Shown one piece after another: positions 1 through 9,002 of a stretch of 35,865 bases of DNA. A program made the position numbers and the translations under genes. Each line of letters begins with the position of its first letter. Within the stretch, counting starts at the first letter, position 1. The DNA is from Diphasiastrum complanatum (taxonomy: Eukaryota > Streptophyta > Lycopodiopsida > Lycopodiales > Lycopodiaceae): assembly GCA_029204225.1 (NCBI GenBank), contig MU835831.1, positions 1 through 35,865 of the forward strand, in the 5' to 3' direction. The notes beneath the pieces are model-generated. The model saw only the letters and a program-made list of their open reading frames with translations. It did no database searches and was not told the origin of the DNA.

Positions 1-112
1 GGGCTAGATCCGTACGATCTAGGTTTGGTTGGGTTGGTTTAACCTCCACCGGTTCCCATGTGTTGGTTGCTTTGTATGGTATGCTTAGGCTAGAATCCTG
101 TTGTGAGGACTT
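1..112 (+). repeat. 3' end of an LTR (family LTR-X), + orientation, cut by window edge
   Basis: This segment is the inverted counterpart of about 851-965, sharing a GATCTAGGTTTGGTTGGGTT core and a later GGTATGCTTAG-like block. Because 851-1344 is a complete LTR on the minus strand, this piece reads as the last ~110 bases of the same LTR family in + orientation. No primer-binding site follows; the sequence goes almost directly into the end of a pol gene, so most of the internal region has been deleted. Confidence 0.6.
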
Positions 113-189
113 TATATTCACTTCCAAGTGGGGGATTGGGGATTTTTGAGAATTCCGATGGACTCAAGTGTAATGCGTACCGGCAAGCA

Positions 190-522
190 TTATAAGTTGT
201 CCCCTAGACATACATGACCGTTTTAAGATCTTGAAAAAGATCGGATCCTTAGCTTACTAATTGGAACTCCCGGAAGGATCGCAAGTGCATCCCATATTTC
301 ACGTAAACTGTCTCTGAAAGAGTCTACGTGAAGGAGAGCATCTTGGATCTGGAGATCAGTTGGCCCTGTTGGATGAATCATCGGATGTATCTCGTCTTGA
401 ACCCGAAAAGATCTTGGATAGTTATCGAGTATCTGGTTCAATTGAAGGGATGTACGGACGATGATGATTCCTGGGAACAGGAAGAAAGCTTAAGGAGGTT
501 CTTTCCCAGTTTTAAGTTCTGA
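190..522 (+). pseudogene. Chromovirus (Ty3/gypsy) pol remnant: integrase C-terminus and chromodomain
   Basis: The integrase tail just before the chromodomain can be read across at least two frame changes and stops. It has KLSPR, then KILKKIGSLAY, then LELPEGSQVHPIFHVN, which are hallmarks of the chromovirus integrase tail. Further on, EYLVQ, KGCTDDDDSWE and FPSF form the chromodomain core, which in this family tethers integration to modified chromatin. The reading ends at a stop at 522, shortly before a polypurine tract and an LTR, as expected at the 3' end of such an element. The gene is broken and non-functional; everything upstream (gag to integrase core) is missing. Confidence 0.75.
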
Positions 523-534
523 GGACAGAACTTG

Positions 535-550
535 AATAAGGGAGGAAGAA
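535..550 (+). other. Polypurine tract of the + chromovirus fragment
   Basis: A purine-rich run (AAGGGAGGAAGAA) lies directly before the LTR start TGTCATTG. In LTR elements this tract primes plus-strand DNA synthesis. Its position between the pol stop and the LTR supports the orientation given. Confidence 0.65.
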
Positions 551-841
551 TGTCATTGCCCATGATTGGTCTCGGGTAGCGTGTCCACGCTAGGGACCGG
601 TAGACCAACAACCCGTAAGTTAATTATGACTATAAGGGAATTGGGGCCCTTATGTGTACATGGTCATAATTAATGGTTGTAGGCCTAAACACATGGTGGT
701 GGAGTTGGTATGGGTCTATCAGTGAGTCATTGGGGAACTGGATGTCGTGGCCCAGATAGGCTGCAGAGGTGTCCAGTGAGGTGTCACAGTGCACTACTAG
801 TGGTGCATGGGCCTTGGAGTATAAGTATACCTGTTGGGCTC
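551..841 (+). repeat. LTR-X, 3' LTR of + element, truncated at its 3' side
   Basis: It starts TGTCATTGCCCATG right after the polypurine tract and matches the reverse complement of about 1055-1344 along its length with scattered differences. The match stops in the motif GGGCTCT, where the sequence switches to the complement of a primer-binding site belonging to the inverted LTR that follows. The missing end (about 200 bases) corresponds to 851-1050 of the inverted copy. Confidence 0.75.
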
Positions 842-849
842 TGATACCA
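838..849 (-). other. Primer-binding site for initiator-Met tRNA (minus strand)
   Basis: The + strand reads GCTCTGATACCA, so the minus strand reads TGGTATCAGAGC, the standard plant LTR-retrotransposon PBS. It lies one base beyond the terminal TTTACA of the minus-strand LTR at 851-1344. Confidence 0.85.
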
Positions 850-850
850 A

Positions 851-1344
851 TGTAAAGTTTTCAATCCAAGGATCCTATTCTAAGCATGCCAATCACAAGC
901 AACACAAGGGAACCTGATGGTGGACAAACCAACCCAACCAAACCTAGATCGAACGGATCTAGCCCCCAAGCTATGGATCAACACAAAGAGGAGTATGGCA
1001 TCACACCAGCAGCATCCTGCCACCGGTCATGCTATCAAGCATCCACTAATGAGAGCCCAGCGGGTATACTTACACCCTCCAAGGCCCATGCACCACTAGT
1101 AGTGCACTGTGACACCTCACTGGACACCTCTGCAGCCTATCTGGGCCACGTCATCCAGTTCCCCAATGACTCACTGATAGACCCATACCAACTCCACCAC
1201 CATGTGTTTAGGCCTACAACCATTAATTATGACCATGGTACACATAAGGGCCCCATTCCCTTATAGTCATAATTAACTTACGGGTTGTTGGTCGACCAGT
1301 CCCTAGCGTAGACACGCTACCCGAGACTAGTCATGGGCATGACA
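851..1344 (-). repeat. LTR-X, complete 5' LTR of a minus-strand element
   Basis: On the minus strand it starts TGTCATGCCCATGAC, ends ACTTTACA, and is followed immediately by a PBS, so it is a complete 494 bp LTR. The internal region that should follow (toward lower coordinates) is not there; instead the PBS runs straight into the + LTR-X copy. Its outer end abuts the truncated 5' LTR of the outer gypsy at 1345. The whole 551-1344 interval therefore looks like a palindrome with arms of about 290 bp. Confidence 0.8.
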
Positions 1345-1644
1345 AGCAAGGTCATGTCCAGTGTACATGACCAACAGGGCAAGACAGTGTGAGTAGTGTG
1401 CCCCAGCACGGTCCATAGCCATGGCGGGCCTAACACAGCTTAGGGACCCTGTCAGCTGGATAGGGCCCCTAGTTGGGTCCCGTCGTGCAGTCGGCCACGT
1501 CAGTGCCACGTGATCGACACTTGGCAGTATGCATGCTACCAGTCCTCACACTGGGCTAGGAGGGACTTACTCTATATCAGGGAGTAGGCAAGGTTGGGTG
1601 GATCAGTTAATGTTTGCCCTAGTGTGATGTTAGGATCTATTACA
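1345..1644 (+). repeat. 5' LTR of the outer gypsy element, 5'-truncated
   Basis: It matches the 3' LTR (4577-4741 plus 8435-8626) from about 1348 on, including a shared stretch near GCCATGGCGGGCCTAACACA. It ends GGATCTATTACA, followed by a PBS. A TATA-like CTCTATATC lies near 1570. The first ~70 bp of the 3' LTR have no counterpart here; that part was lost where the inverted LTR-X abuts. Confidence 0.85.
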
Positions 1645-1645
1645 T

Positions 1646-1657
1646 TGGTATCAGAGC
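1646..1657 (+). other. Primer-binding site (initiator-Met tRNA) of the outer gypsy
   Basis: TGGTATCAGAGC lies one base after the LTR end ATTACA. It fixes the + orientation of the element and the LTR boundary. Confidence 0.9.
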
Positions 1658-2009
1658 CATCTCCATCTTTGGGAGCTAAGTAGCAGCAATAGAGAAAGCT
1701 ATTTGAGGATAGGAAAAATCTCTCAGTTTCTCAGAAAGGAAAAGAGGAGGAAATTTGTTGTAGGATCAGCTTTCAAATCCTTCAATTTGCTGGAAATCTC
1801 AGTAGTTTGGAAGCATATTTCCTAGTATAGCTTCAGCGCTGATAAATCAGTTTTCCTCTCTGATTTTCGAGTGTAGATCACTGTAATCTGAGCGGAAATT
1901 CAAGAGGAAAGAAAGAGCAGATCCATCGTTGTATAGTTAGCCTCCAATTCTGAATTTTGTATGAAGCTTTGAGTAGATTAGAGCAAGTTCTAATCTGAAA
2001 TAGAGTAGC
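1658..2009 (+). other. Untranslated leader of the outer gypsy
   Basis: This non-coding stretch between the PBS and the inserted solo LTR-Z resumes at 2463-2650 after that insertion. No gag coding is visible. After the leader the sequence passes directly into RNase H coding, so gag, protease and RT have been deleted. Confidence 0.6.
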
Positions 2010-2457
2010 TGTTAGGGACCCAACTCCCTTGGGTCCCAAACCCAGACTTGAGACCAGACGATGACTGGGCCTGTAGACTTGACCGGTGACTCGTGAACCT
2101 GCATGGTTGCCACGTGTCATGATCCAGGAGTGCACATGGCTTGGAGTCTCTCTCCTTGGAGGTATACAAAGGGAGGAGGACTCATTTGCCATCCATTCTA
2201 TCTACCTAGGAAGAGGTGGATGGAGAGCGTGTGCACGGCCAGGATGTATTGCTAGCGTGAGGCAGGAGATGGCTGAGAGCCTAGGCGGTGGTATGGGACG
2301 CCGTCTGGGATGGAGGTCAAATCCAGCTTGATACGGTCACAGGCCAGGGCATGGTGGGTAGACCCGGATTAGGTCCTATGGCGGGGTGGAACGTGAATCG
2401 TTCGGTCTCTTGTGGTTAACCGGCACCTGGAGGTTTGCAGTAAGTAAGTTTGTAACA
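2010..2457 (+). repeat. Solo LTR-Z with perfect 5 bp target duplication
   Basis: A 448 bp LTR starts TGTTAGGGACCC, ends TTTGTAACA, and is flanked on both sides by GTAGC (2005-2009 and 2458-2462). It is closely similar, with roughly 15-20 differences, to 34997-35443, which is followed by a PBS and so confirms that this is an LTR. A solo LTR with an intact duplication records insertion of a complete element into the outer gypsy leader, followed by LTR-LTR recombination. Confidence 0.92.
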
Positions 2458-2649
2458 GTAGCAGGGTCAGCGCTGGACAGGGAAGAGAAAGGGTGAAATT
2501 TCATCCCTGTTTTTAGAGATTTCTCAGGAGTTTGAGCCTCAAACTTGCTTGCCACAAATCAGCGACCTACCAGCTAAGGCCAAATCAGAAATTCAAGCGG
2601 GTTTTTGAGCCTTAAATTGGACAAATCGGGCCAGACAGGTTGCTGTCCA

Positions 2650-4566
2650 ATCAGCGAGGGCAGGGACATCAAAATTCCGGATCAAGGAACTCTTTTCTAT
2701 AGTCCATGCCCTTAAGACTTGGAGGCATAATGCCAACTTTGAGGTCCTGACAGACCATGAAAGTCTCAGATACCTTTGCAATCAACTTGAGCTTAGAGGT
2801 CGGAATGCTCGTTGGGCAAAGTTGATGCAAGAGTTTGATATGTCTATCAGATATAGACGGGGGAAACTCAATACAATAGCAGATGCCCTTAGTAGAATGC
2901 CTATGATAAACGAGCTGAGTTTTACTCAGATTCGTAATGAGTTACTCCTGTCCTTGAGAGGGAAGTGCCAGCAAGATGCATTCTTCTCTACTATCTGGAA
3001 CTCAGTCCAGAGCAGACAATTACACACTCCAGAACCAATTCCCGGGGCTGGTGCCAGTTCATCCAAGAATACAACAGCTTTCGTTGAGGATGATGATGAG
3101 TCCGAGTATACGTCAGATGACGTTGAGGATTTTGAGCCTGTATTACCCAAGCAAACCCCAGTGGTTGAGGGTGAGTTGACTCAAGGATTCAAATGGAAAC
3201 AGTATTCCATTCAGGATGAGTACTTGCTCTATAGAGATAGAGTATGTGTCCCCAATTCAGAGGATTATAGGCAGCATGCCCCATATGAGTGTCATGACAA
3301 TCCTAGTACGGGGAACCCAGGCATACAGAAGACCTATGAGCTTCTTCGTAGGCAATTTTTCTGGCCCAGTATCAAAAAGGACGTCCAACAATATGTAACC
3401 AGTTGCCAGAAATGTCAAGTAAATAAAGCAGAGCGTTTGAAGGCAGGAGGGTTGTTGCAGCCCTTAGATATATCAGCTGGTAAATGGGAGAGTATCTCCA
3501 TGGATTTTATAGTAGGCCTGCCCAAAACCCAAAAGGGTAATGACGCTATATGGGTCAACCGTCACAGTTGACCGTCTGACCAAAATGGCTCATTTTATTC
3601 CGACCAAAACAACCGTAAGAGCTCCAAAGTTAGCGAGGTTGTTTGTAGACGGGCTATTTAAATTGTACGGTCTACCTTCCGGCATAGTCAACGACCGGGA
3701 CAATAAGTTTAATGGAAATTTTTGGAGGGCAGTATTCCATCATCTCCATACTAAACATAATATGAGTACCCCCAGGCCATCCATAGACGGACGGCCAAAC
3801 AGAGAGGGTAAATCAGGTGCTAGAGGATATGCTTCGTGCATACGTCAGCAAGAAGCAGACTAATTGGGAGGAATATCTCTCGATATTAGAGTTTGCTTAT
3901 AACAGTACCAAACATTCAACTACAGGATACAGCCCATTTATGTTGATGTACGGTTTTCAGCCACGCTCACCCACAGCTGTAGGGTTTAAACAAGAAAAAG
4001 TTGAAACAGCTAGAAACTTTTTAGAAGACCTAAACCAGATGATAGAACATGCTAAGCGTAGCATTAGGCAGTCCCGAGATCGAGCCAGGCATTATGCAGA
4101 TCCACACAGACGGGATGTGCAGTTCTCCGCTGATGAGAAAGTCTACTTGAGAGTCCTAGTTGACTCTAAAACCCTCAAATCAGGAGTGTGTGCTAAGTTG
4201 TCTTCTAGGTATTGTGGTCCCTTTACCATCAGTAGGAGACTAGGCGAGGTCACCTATGAACTAGAACTCCCACACAGTAGTAAGGTTTTTCCAATCTTTC
4301 ATGTAAGTCAGTTACGAAAAGCATTAACCAGATCAAAAAATCTGGTAGGAGACAGTGTTCTAGTTCTCCCATTGGATTCTCAGCAACCTCCACATGAGCC
4401 AAAGGAGATTCTTGATAGTAGAGAGACGCAGACTCGTCATACTCTATACCGAGAATATCTGGTCAAGTGGAATGATCAGCCTGTTGAGAATGCCACTTGG
4501 GAAAGAGGCAGCGTCCTTCGCAAGATTTTTCCAGACTTTGTCTTAGAGGACCAAGACGGTTCTTAA
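2650..4566 (+). pseudogene. Defective chromovirus pol: RNase H end, integrase, chromodomain
   Basis: The order is the late RNase H domain (IKELFSIVHALKTWRH, then LTDHESLRYL and ADALSRM), a linker with an acidic stretch, integrase and a C-terminal chromodomain (EYLVKWNDQPVENATWE). The integrase zinc finger has its CQKC pair, but the second histidine of the usual HxxxxH is Asn (STGNPG), so metal binding is probably lost. The first catalytic Asp is in SMDFIVGLP and the second in NDRDNKF. Frame changes near 3550 and 3790 split it, the latter over the catalytic Glu region. The C-terminal part (3817-4566, 249 residues) is open and includes FPIFHVSQLRKAL. Upstream gag, protease and RT are absent, so the element cannot move on its own. 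Confidence 0.88.
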
Positions 4567-4576
4567 GGGGGAGGAG
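4565..4576 (+). other. Polypurine tract of the outer gypsy
   Basis: AAGGGGGAGGAG follows the pol stop codon directly and precedes the 3' LTR start TGTTACGAGC. Confidence 0.8.
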
Positions 4577-4741
4577 TGTTACGAGCACGTGACCAGTGCC
4601 GAACCCTAGAGAACACAGGAAGTCAGATACCACAGTCAGGGTCGTGTCCAGTGTACACGACCAACAGGGCAAGATAGTGTGAGTAGTGTGCCCCAGCACG
4701 GTCCATAGCCATGGCGGGCCTAACACAGCTTAGGGACTTTG
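4577..4741 (+). repeat. 3' LTR of the outer gypsy, first part
   Basis: It begins TGTTACGAGC after the polypurine tract. From about 4648 it matches the 5' LTR at 1348 onward. It is interrupted by the LARD-like insertion at 4742 and resumes at 8435; the last five bases (CTTTG) are one copy of the insertion's target duplication. Confidence 0.85.
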
Positions 4742-5159
4742 TGTTAGAGTTAATGTTTACTTTAGTTCCCCTAATGTTATCATTTAGGATTAATTAGTGA
4801 TAGTATGGCCATGCCTGCGTGCTGTTATAGGGGCCATTACTATTATAGTAAGTCGTATTTTAAAGTCATTACTATTTATAGTAAATTTGTTTTTTAGTCA
4901 TGCGTGTAGGTGGGCGCACTATAGGTAGTAATTATAGCAATTAGCTATTTGTCTTTTGCTATTTGTTTTTTGCTTTTTACCTTACACATAGTTTAGAGAA
5001 AGTATATATGTAGGCTGGCGCCCTACCTCATTTGTAATGGGACATAGTTGGAGTACATCTCTTCATCATTGTTGTTCTCTCTCATGTGTATGACTATTGT
5101 CTAACAACAATAGGAATCTTGTCTTGGGTTACTTGTATGATCAAGTTGGTTTTCTAACA
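4742..5159 (+). repeat. 5' LTR of the LARD-like element
   Basis: This 418 bp LTR has terminal inverted TGTTAGA/TCTAACA and a TATA-like GTATATATGTAGG near 4999. The last ~240 bp match the 3' LTR almost exactly. The first ~175 bp (U3 side) have no counterpart in the 3' LTR. Confidence 0.88.
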
Positions 5160-5171
5160 TGGTATCAGAGC
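5160..5171 (+). other. Primer-binding site of the LARD-like element
   Basis: TGGTATCAGAGC follows the 5' LTR without a gap, the usual initiator-Met tRNA site. Confidence 0.92.
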
Positions 5172-8160
5172 GTGGTTCAAGATTCGAAAGAACAAGGAGG
5201 TACTCCAACAAACGGAATCAATTCACAAGGAATTGATTTGGCCACCATCTTCAAGGAGAAAAAGAGATGCAGGTGGTGTCCCTAGCCAGCTCTCAAGTTA
5301 GATCTTCAATTACAACGGTGGCAGCTTTGTGGGAGAAGATCCGGTGTACAAGGAAAGAGCTGAGCTCCAAGAAGGAGATTATGGAATCTCTCTCAGATTT
5401 CAGGATCAGATCTGATTGCTGATTGCAGATCAGCTTGTTGCTTGAGGTCGCAAATTTGCAAGTCATTTCTGGAATTATTCGCTACTGATCAGAAGGAAGA
5501 TCACTGGAATAGTTCACTGAAAAACAGCAGGTTAGATTGCTGGAAAACAGCAGATCAAATCGTTGGAAGACAGTAGGTCAGATCACTGAAGGACAGGTTA
5601 GATCGCTGGAAGACAGGAGGGTAGATAGCTGGATTGCTAAAAATCAGACCTGCTACAATACAAGACAGTTGTTGGAAAGAGAATATATAGTCACTAAAGA
5701 GAGAGAAGCTACAGCGTAGATCTGAAAAGGAGAGAGAACTAAGTGCATCCATGAATCAGGCGTCAAAAAAGGCCAAGCAAACTACGAATAGCTGAATTCA
5801 TTGAAGAGGTCATTCAGGTGGGCGATTCAGAGGTCCGAATCGGCTGTCAAAGAGCTATGACCAGCTGTGGAAGAGAGCAGATGCAGGATCGATTCATAGC
5901 CAGGTCTCTTCTGGTTGTTCACCATAGCGAAAACCAACGAAGGAAGAAGAAGAGAGGGGCTGGAGATGGTCGCGACCAGCCCATGCGGCAAACTAGAATC
6001 TGTCTATAGTGCATGGAAGTGTCTTGTACATGCAGGAGGTGGATTCATTGCACAAGATTAAGAAGAACCGCTCGATCAAGAAGATTGTTGATGGACGGTT
6101 GAGATCACATGCATTAAAAGTGACGTGGGCCATTCATTTTGGAAAGACCATGGGACTTGATTGAAGAGGGCCTTTGAAAAGATGAAAGGCAGTTTTTGAA
6201 GAATTTTCTTTAAAAATCTTCATGGAGAAATCCAAGATTGAACCCGACTGGTGAATTTGGGATTGAAGGGCAGGAGTTCTTTATAATGAAGAAACAGTTC
6301 ATTTTTGAACTCATTTCCTAAGGCTACTTTGGAAGGGCCTAACTCTGGCTAAAAGAGGGCTTTTGGGGTCAAATAAAGGCCAAATTGAAGCTATTTGTAT
6401 GCAAGTGAAAGTACAGCAAGACAATCACATACAAGTGGGAGTTTATCACATGCAAGTTGAGGATGACTACATGCAAGGAAGCATGGAAATACACAGATTG
6501 CTAGGATGCAATGGTGAACCTTGATGCATGCTGAGGGAGGTCTCAGGAGTAAGGATCAGCAATACAACTAGGAGTTGTTTGCAATCAGGTGCAAGGTGAA
6601 GAAGGGATTCACAAGAGTAACTAGAACAAGGTTCGTCACAAAATGGAAGGGTTAACTCCAAGGAAAGGAATCTCTACATGAAACAAAAGAGATGGTAGGG
6701 GAAGACAATCGGTGATCATGGTGTTGCTCAAGCTATAGAAGCGGCTACCAACAAGCATACTGAAGGACGGTCAACTTCAGACGTTCTAAGATTGACAAGG
6801 TTCTGTCAAGGTTGGAATCGACAAAGGTGCAAACTCTTAAGAGGGAGTTGCATGAGAAGTATAGACTATGAGTCTACATAGGTAAATCGATATTCAAGGG
6901 GATGTTTTCACAGTTTCTTATCATGGTGGCAAATGATAAGTTCATTGTTACAAGTGACAGGTGTGGCAAGTTGTGTGGTCGACATTCTATGTTGTATCGG
7001 TTTGGTTTCTATTCAAGTCATAGTAACTTGGTTATGTTGTAGAAACTTTCTTGTCATGTGGTACATTCTGTTATAAGATTGGGAAGCCAAGGTAGTTGAT
7101 TAGCCGTTGAAAATCAACAGTACAGGTTGTTTAGCTTCAAGAAAAACAACATGGTTGAAGATGGACGTACACCAAGTTTGCATATGACAAACTGTCAGAA
7201 TAAATATCATGATGAAATGCTTTCTAGGTTGGAAAGTTCTTTGGTGCAAGTGACTCTATGTGTGAGATAAAGGTAGGAGATTCCATGGAAAAGATCATGT
7301 CAAGTTATTTGTGTGAGAAAGTATTTGAAGGAGAGTATCAGTTACTTTGTGTGAGGAAGTATTGTATACATTCGACTTTCTATTGGGGATGCTCTTTTAC
7401 TTGCATTTTTGGTTTGGTTCATGGATGATATACTATTCTATTTGGAGAGAGTGGTTGGAATGCAAACATGAAATGTACATCCAGGGGGAGTAGTTCAACC
7501 AAAGTCCATCAAGTTCATCACAAGTGGTAACTTATGAGAGTACCAGGAGAATTGAAATTGGTTCGATTCAAGGAATCGACACAAGTGGAGCCGACTACTT
7601 ATAAAGCACAGGTTTCTAAAGTGGGTGTTGATGTATGAGATTTGATGTTGACATTTGTAGATCTATTTCCTACTTATGGTTATCATGATGGTGGAGGATT
7701 ATTTTTTTTCTTTATGAATGTTGGGGAGATCCTCACATTTGTGGTAGCTTGAAAGGTGTTCAAAGAGAACAAGGGGAGTCAATCTTCAAGCAAAGTTCTC
7801 AAGGTTAAGGCAAAAGTTATCATGTCTACATTATTTGATTCAGGAGGAGTCAAAGTTCTTTGATTCACAAGAAGTCAAGGAATCGGGTGATATGTTGAAC
7901 TCATGGTAGTCACACATATACATTAAAGAGACATGAAGACCAAAGCAAGACATTGAGAAGACATATGAAGCAGGTTCATACGAAAAGGATCGACATTCAA
8001 AGGAAATTCTACATCATCATACGAAGAAAGTTCACCATCGAGTAATGAAGACATTGAGATCAGAGTTGATCATGAATTCTACATCAGAATTGAGGATCTT
8101 CATTACATGGGCTTCATGGAAGATACATACATACATGCATTTTTCTAGACAATGTAAACA
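5172..8160 (+). other. Internal region of the LARD-like element, no coding found
   Basis: The region is about 3 kb, AG-rich on the + strand and dense in stops in all frames. Only imperfect tandem repeats (about 5440-5640) stand out. I see no zinc knuckle, DTG, DD or integrase motif. It may carry packaging or dimerisation signals, which cannot be recognised by eye. Confidence 0.6.
5440..5640 (+). repeat. Imperfect short tandem repeats inside the LARD
   Basis: Several degenerate units of about 20-30 bases share an AGATCGCTGGAAGACAG-like core, for example around 5533, 5560, 5590 and 5622. Their function is unknown; similar leader repeats occur in other LTR elements. Confidence 0.6.
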
Positions 8161-8161
8161 T

Positions 8162-8172
8162 TAAGGGGGAGT
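8162..8172 (+). other. Polypurine tract of the LARD-like element
   Basis: TAAGGGGGAG lies directly before the 3' LTR start TGTTGGGTG. Confidence 0.75.
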
Positions 8173-8429
8173 GTTGGGTGTTTACCCAATATAGGTAGTA
8201 ATTATAGCAATTAGCTTTTTGTCTTTTGCTATTTGCTTTTTGCTTTTCACCTTACACATAGTTTAAAGAAAGTATATATGTAGGCTGGCGCCCTACCTCA
8301 TTTGTAATGGGACGTAGTTGGAGTACATCTCTTCATCATTGTGGTTCTCTCTCATGTGTATGACTATTGTCTAACAACAATAGGAATCTTGTCTTGGGTT
8401 ACTTGTATGATCAAGTCGGTTTTCTAACA
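8173..8429 (+). repeat. 3' LTR of the LARD-like element, shorter than the 5' LTR
   Basis: This 257 bp LTR ends TTCTAACA. From TATAGGTAGTAATTATAGC on it is nearly identical to the 5' LTR. The U3 part is reduced to a short palindromic TTGGGTGTTTACCCAA, where the 5' LTR has ~175 bp of unrelated sequence. Confidence 0.85.
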
Positions 8430-8434
8430 CCTTG

Positions 8435-8626
8435 TCAGCAGGATAGGGCCCCTAGTTGGGTCCCGACGTGCAGTCGGCCACGTCAGTGCCACGTGACCGA
8501 CACTTGGCAGTATGCATGCTACCAGTCCTCACACTGGGCTAGGAGGGCTTACTCTATATCAAGGAATAAGCAAGGTTGGGTGAATCAGTTAGTGTTTGCC
8601 CTACTGTGGTGTTAGGATCTATTACA
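8435..8626 (+). repeat. 3' LTR of the outer gypsy, second part
   Basis: It continues the LTR interrupted at 4741 and ends GGATCTATTACA, identical to the end of the 5' LTR at 1644. The CCTTG at 8430-8434 is the second copy of the nested element's target duplication. Confidence 0.88.
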
Positions 8627-8761
8627 GGTAGTGAGAAAAGTGGCTTGGGTGTCAACTAAACTGTTAAGGGGACAGGAGTGTAGAAGCGAAGCGAGGGACT
8701 TCTGGTATACTGGCATGTCATTGATCGTCTAATTCTTTTTCTCTTCCCTTCTAGATTCAAA

Positions 8762-8764
<3 letters not shown>

Positions 8765-8839
<75 letters not shown>
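8765..8839. repeat. (TC)n microsatellite before LINE copy A
   Basis: About 75 bases of pure TC on the + strand. LINE copy A begins at the next base. It is the left boundary of the 15.7 kb block of LINE copies, whose right boundary is the TC tract ending at 24431. Confidence 0.97.
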
Positions 8840-8842
<3 letters not shown>

Positions 8843-8930
8843 CTCGTGATGGCTGCTGCTGTCCTCGCGATGGCTGCTGCTGCTGCCTCGCGATGGTGAT
8901 GGCTGCTGCTACTGCCCTGTCCTAGCTCGC
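8840..8930 (+). repeat. 5' leader tandem repeats of LINE copy A
   Basis: Three to four imperfect units of about 20-28 bases share CCTCGCGATGGCTGCTGCTG. 5' UTR repeats are known in several LINE groups and can carry promoter activity; that role is an inference here. Confidence 0.7.
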
Positions 8931-9002
8931 CCTACCCTGGACTACCCCCCTCGCTCCTCCCCACCCCCCCCCCCTCTTCTCTCGCCCTCCTCTCCCACCT
9001 CC

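Larger units (their letters stand above)
4742..8429 (+). mobile_element. Nested non-coding LTR element (LARD-like), 3.7 kb
   Basis: The termini are TGTTAGAG and TTCTAACA. LTRs lie at 4742-5159 and 8173-8429, with a PBS at 5160 and a PPT before 8173. Flanking 5-mers are CTTTG and CCTTG, a duplication with one mismatch, inside the outer gypsy 3' LTR. The ~3 kb internal region holds no recognisable gag or pol and no open frame beyond about 65 codons except one that starts within the LTR. Such large retrotransposon derivatives depend on proteins of an autonomous partner; the partner is not identifiable here. Confidence 0.88.

Noticed and set aside
551-1344. A foldback DNA transposon or MITE with ~290 bp terminal inverted repeats
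   Set aside because: The arms are LTRs: one follows a pol stop and polypurine tract, the other is followed by a PBS; the flanks show no convincing duplication (AAGAA versus AGCAA).
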